Source of the DNA: Delia radicum
Taxonomy: Eukaryota; Arthropoda; Insecta; Diptera; Anthomyiidae
DNA length: 64,000 nucleotides
NCBI GenBank assembly: GCA_021234595.1
Contig: CM037855.1
Span: forward strand, 66,516,151-66,580,150
Direction: 5' to 3'
Numbering within the stretch: the stretch's first letter is position 1; each line of letters opens with the position of its first letter. The notes under the pieces were generated by a model. It was given only the letters and a program-made list of their open reading frames with translations. It did not search any database and was not told where the DNA came from. Made by a program: the position numbers and the translations under genes. Below, in pieces: positions 63,818 to 64,000 of the stretch.

Positions 63818-64000
63818 CTAAAATAAATATAAAGTAAATAGGGATTAAAAAGAACGCTCGGTAACAGAGCCCTGTGCTACCAGCGGGTTAGTACAACCAG
63901 GGTCCTGGAGGCCTCCGTTCAAAAACACACTCACGTAGTGCTACACATCCCATGGGCACGGGTCGGATGACACCCGGGATTACGGGCTTTTATCGAGTTA
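63818..64000 (-). other. 5' UTR of the LOA/R1-like LINE
   Basis: No ORF. A GC-richer leader (CCCGTGCCCATGGGATGTGT, ACCCGCTGGTAGCACAGGGC on the minus strand) precedes ORF1. The element's true 5' end is beyond the window. Confidence 0.6.

Larger units (their letters stand above)
59267..64000 (-). mobile_element. LOA/R1-like LINE with RNase H, 5' end beyond the window
   Basis: The order on the minus strand is 5' UTR (64000-63818), ORF1 (63817-62361), ORF2 (62361-59367), a short 3' UTR and a (GATA)-like tail at about 59285-59267. Its base composition is far less AT-rich than the rest. It is inactive: ORF1 has a frameshift and a stop, and ORF2 lacks most of its endonuclease and has a TAG. The RNase H domain and C-terminal CCHC motif place it in the I/LOA/R1 group; LOA is my best guess. 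Confidence 0.8.

Overview
The window looks like nuclear DNA of a fly (order Diptera, probably a higher brachyceran with a large genome). It is strongly AT-rich and holds one recognisable host gene, with spliceosomal introns, buried in transposable elements (TEs). The host gene is the condensin I subunit CAP-G (condensin complex subunit 3) on the + strand. Six exons can be joined in frame: 2405-2599, 2663-2839, 2923-3539, 20572-21010, 21077-21502 and 21578-22070. A 17.0-kb intron separates exons 3 and 4. Exon 6 ends in a good donor after about 782 codons, short of the usual length of this family. The rest of the gene is therefore beyond the window (an intron over 41 kb), or some transcripts stop early at a small possible exon at 22191-22237.

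Left edge (1-1314): a broken hAT transposase on the minus strand. Intron 3 of CAP-G (3540-20571): a deleted mariner with TA duplications (4642-5617), several MITEs, and a decayed LINE whose pieces lie at about 8380-8985, 9283-9525, 10959-11405 and 17451-17900. Later insertions split that LINE: a poly(A)-tailed retroposon end, a 1.4-kb element with TACA duplications, and an inverted-repeat DNA element. The inverted-repeat element was itself split by a much younger LINE of the same family (about 12861-17231), which carries only one nonsense codon and one frameshift.

After exon 6 (22238-64000) no further host exon was recognised. At 23.7-39.6 kb there is a Russian-doll nest. A terminal-inverted-repeat element with 100-bp tandem repeats contains a CR1-like LINE. 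That LINE contains a tRNA-derived SINE, a Jockey-type LINE with 7-bp target duplications, and a hAT element. The hAT contains a short-LTR Gypsy/Ty3 retrotransposon, which contains a MITE. At 40.3-41.8 kb is the relic of an unfamiliar transposon-like gene. From 41.9 to 45.4 kb come a MITE and a fold-back element carrying a hAT MITE with a perfect 8-bp duplication.

At 45.4-52.3 kb, about 200-bp units with mirror-image ends sit in (TA)n tracts. They are interrupted by an apparently intact 4.8-kb DNA transposon (46335-51172) with about 290-bp inverted ends, a 6-bp duplication and a three-exon, roughly 740-residue transposase on the minus strand that I cannot assign firmly to a superfamily. From 52.3 to 59.2 kb there are more MITEs, a second copy of the 100-bp-repeat element, a Tc1/mariner relic split by a 1.3-kb mariner, and a pogo-like MITE. 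The right end (59267-64000, minus strand) is a less AT-rich LOA/R1-like LINE with an RNase H domain; its ORF1 and ORF2 overlap as TAATG.

The window is thus one cell-cycle gene whose introns have become a TE archive. The points most worth follow-up are the in-frame TAA CAA CTA between ORF1 and ORF2 of the young LINE (a match to the known stop-codon readthrough context), the intact unassigned transposase, the TA-embedded palindromic units, and whether CAP-G is still spliced across its giant introns.
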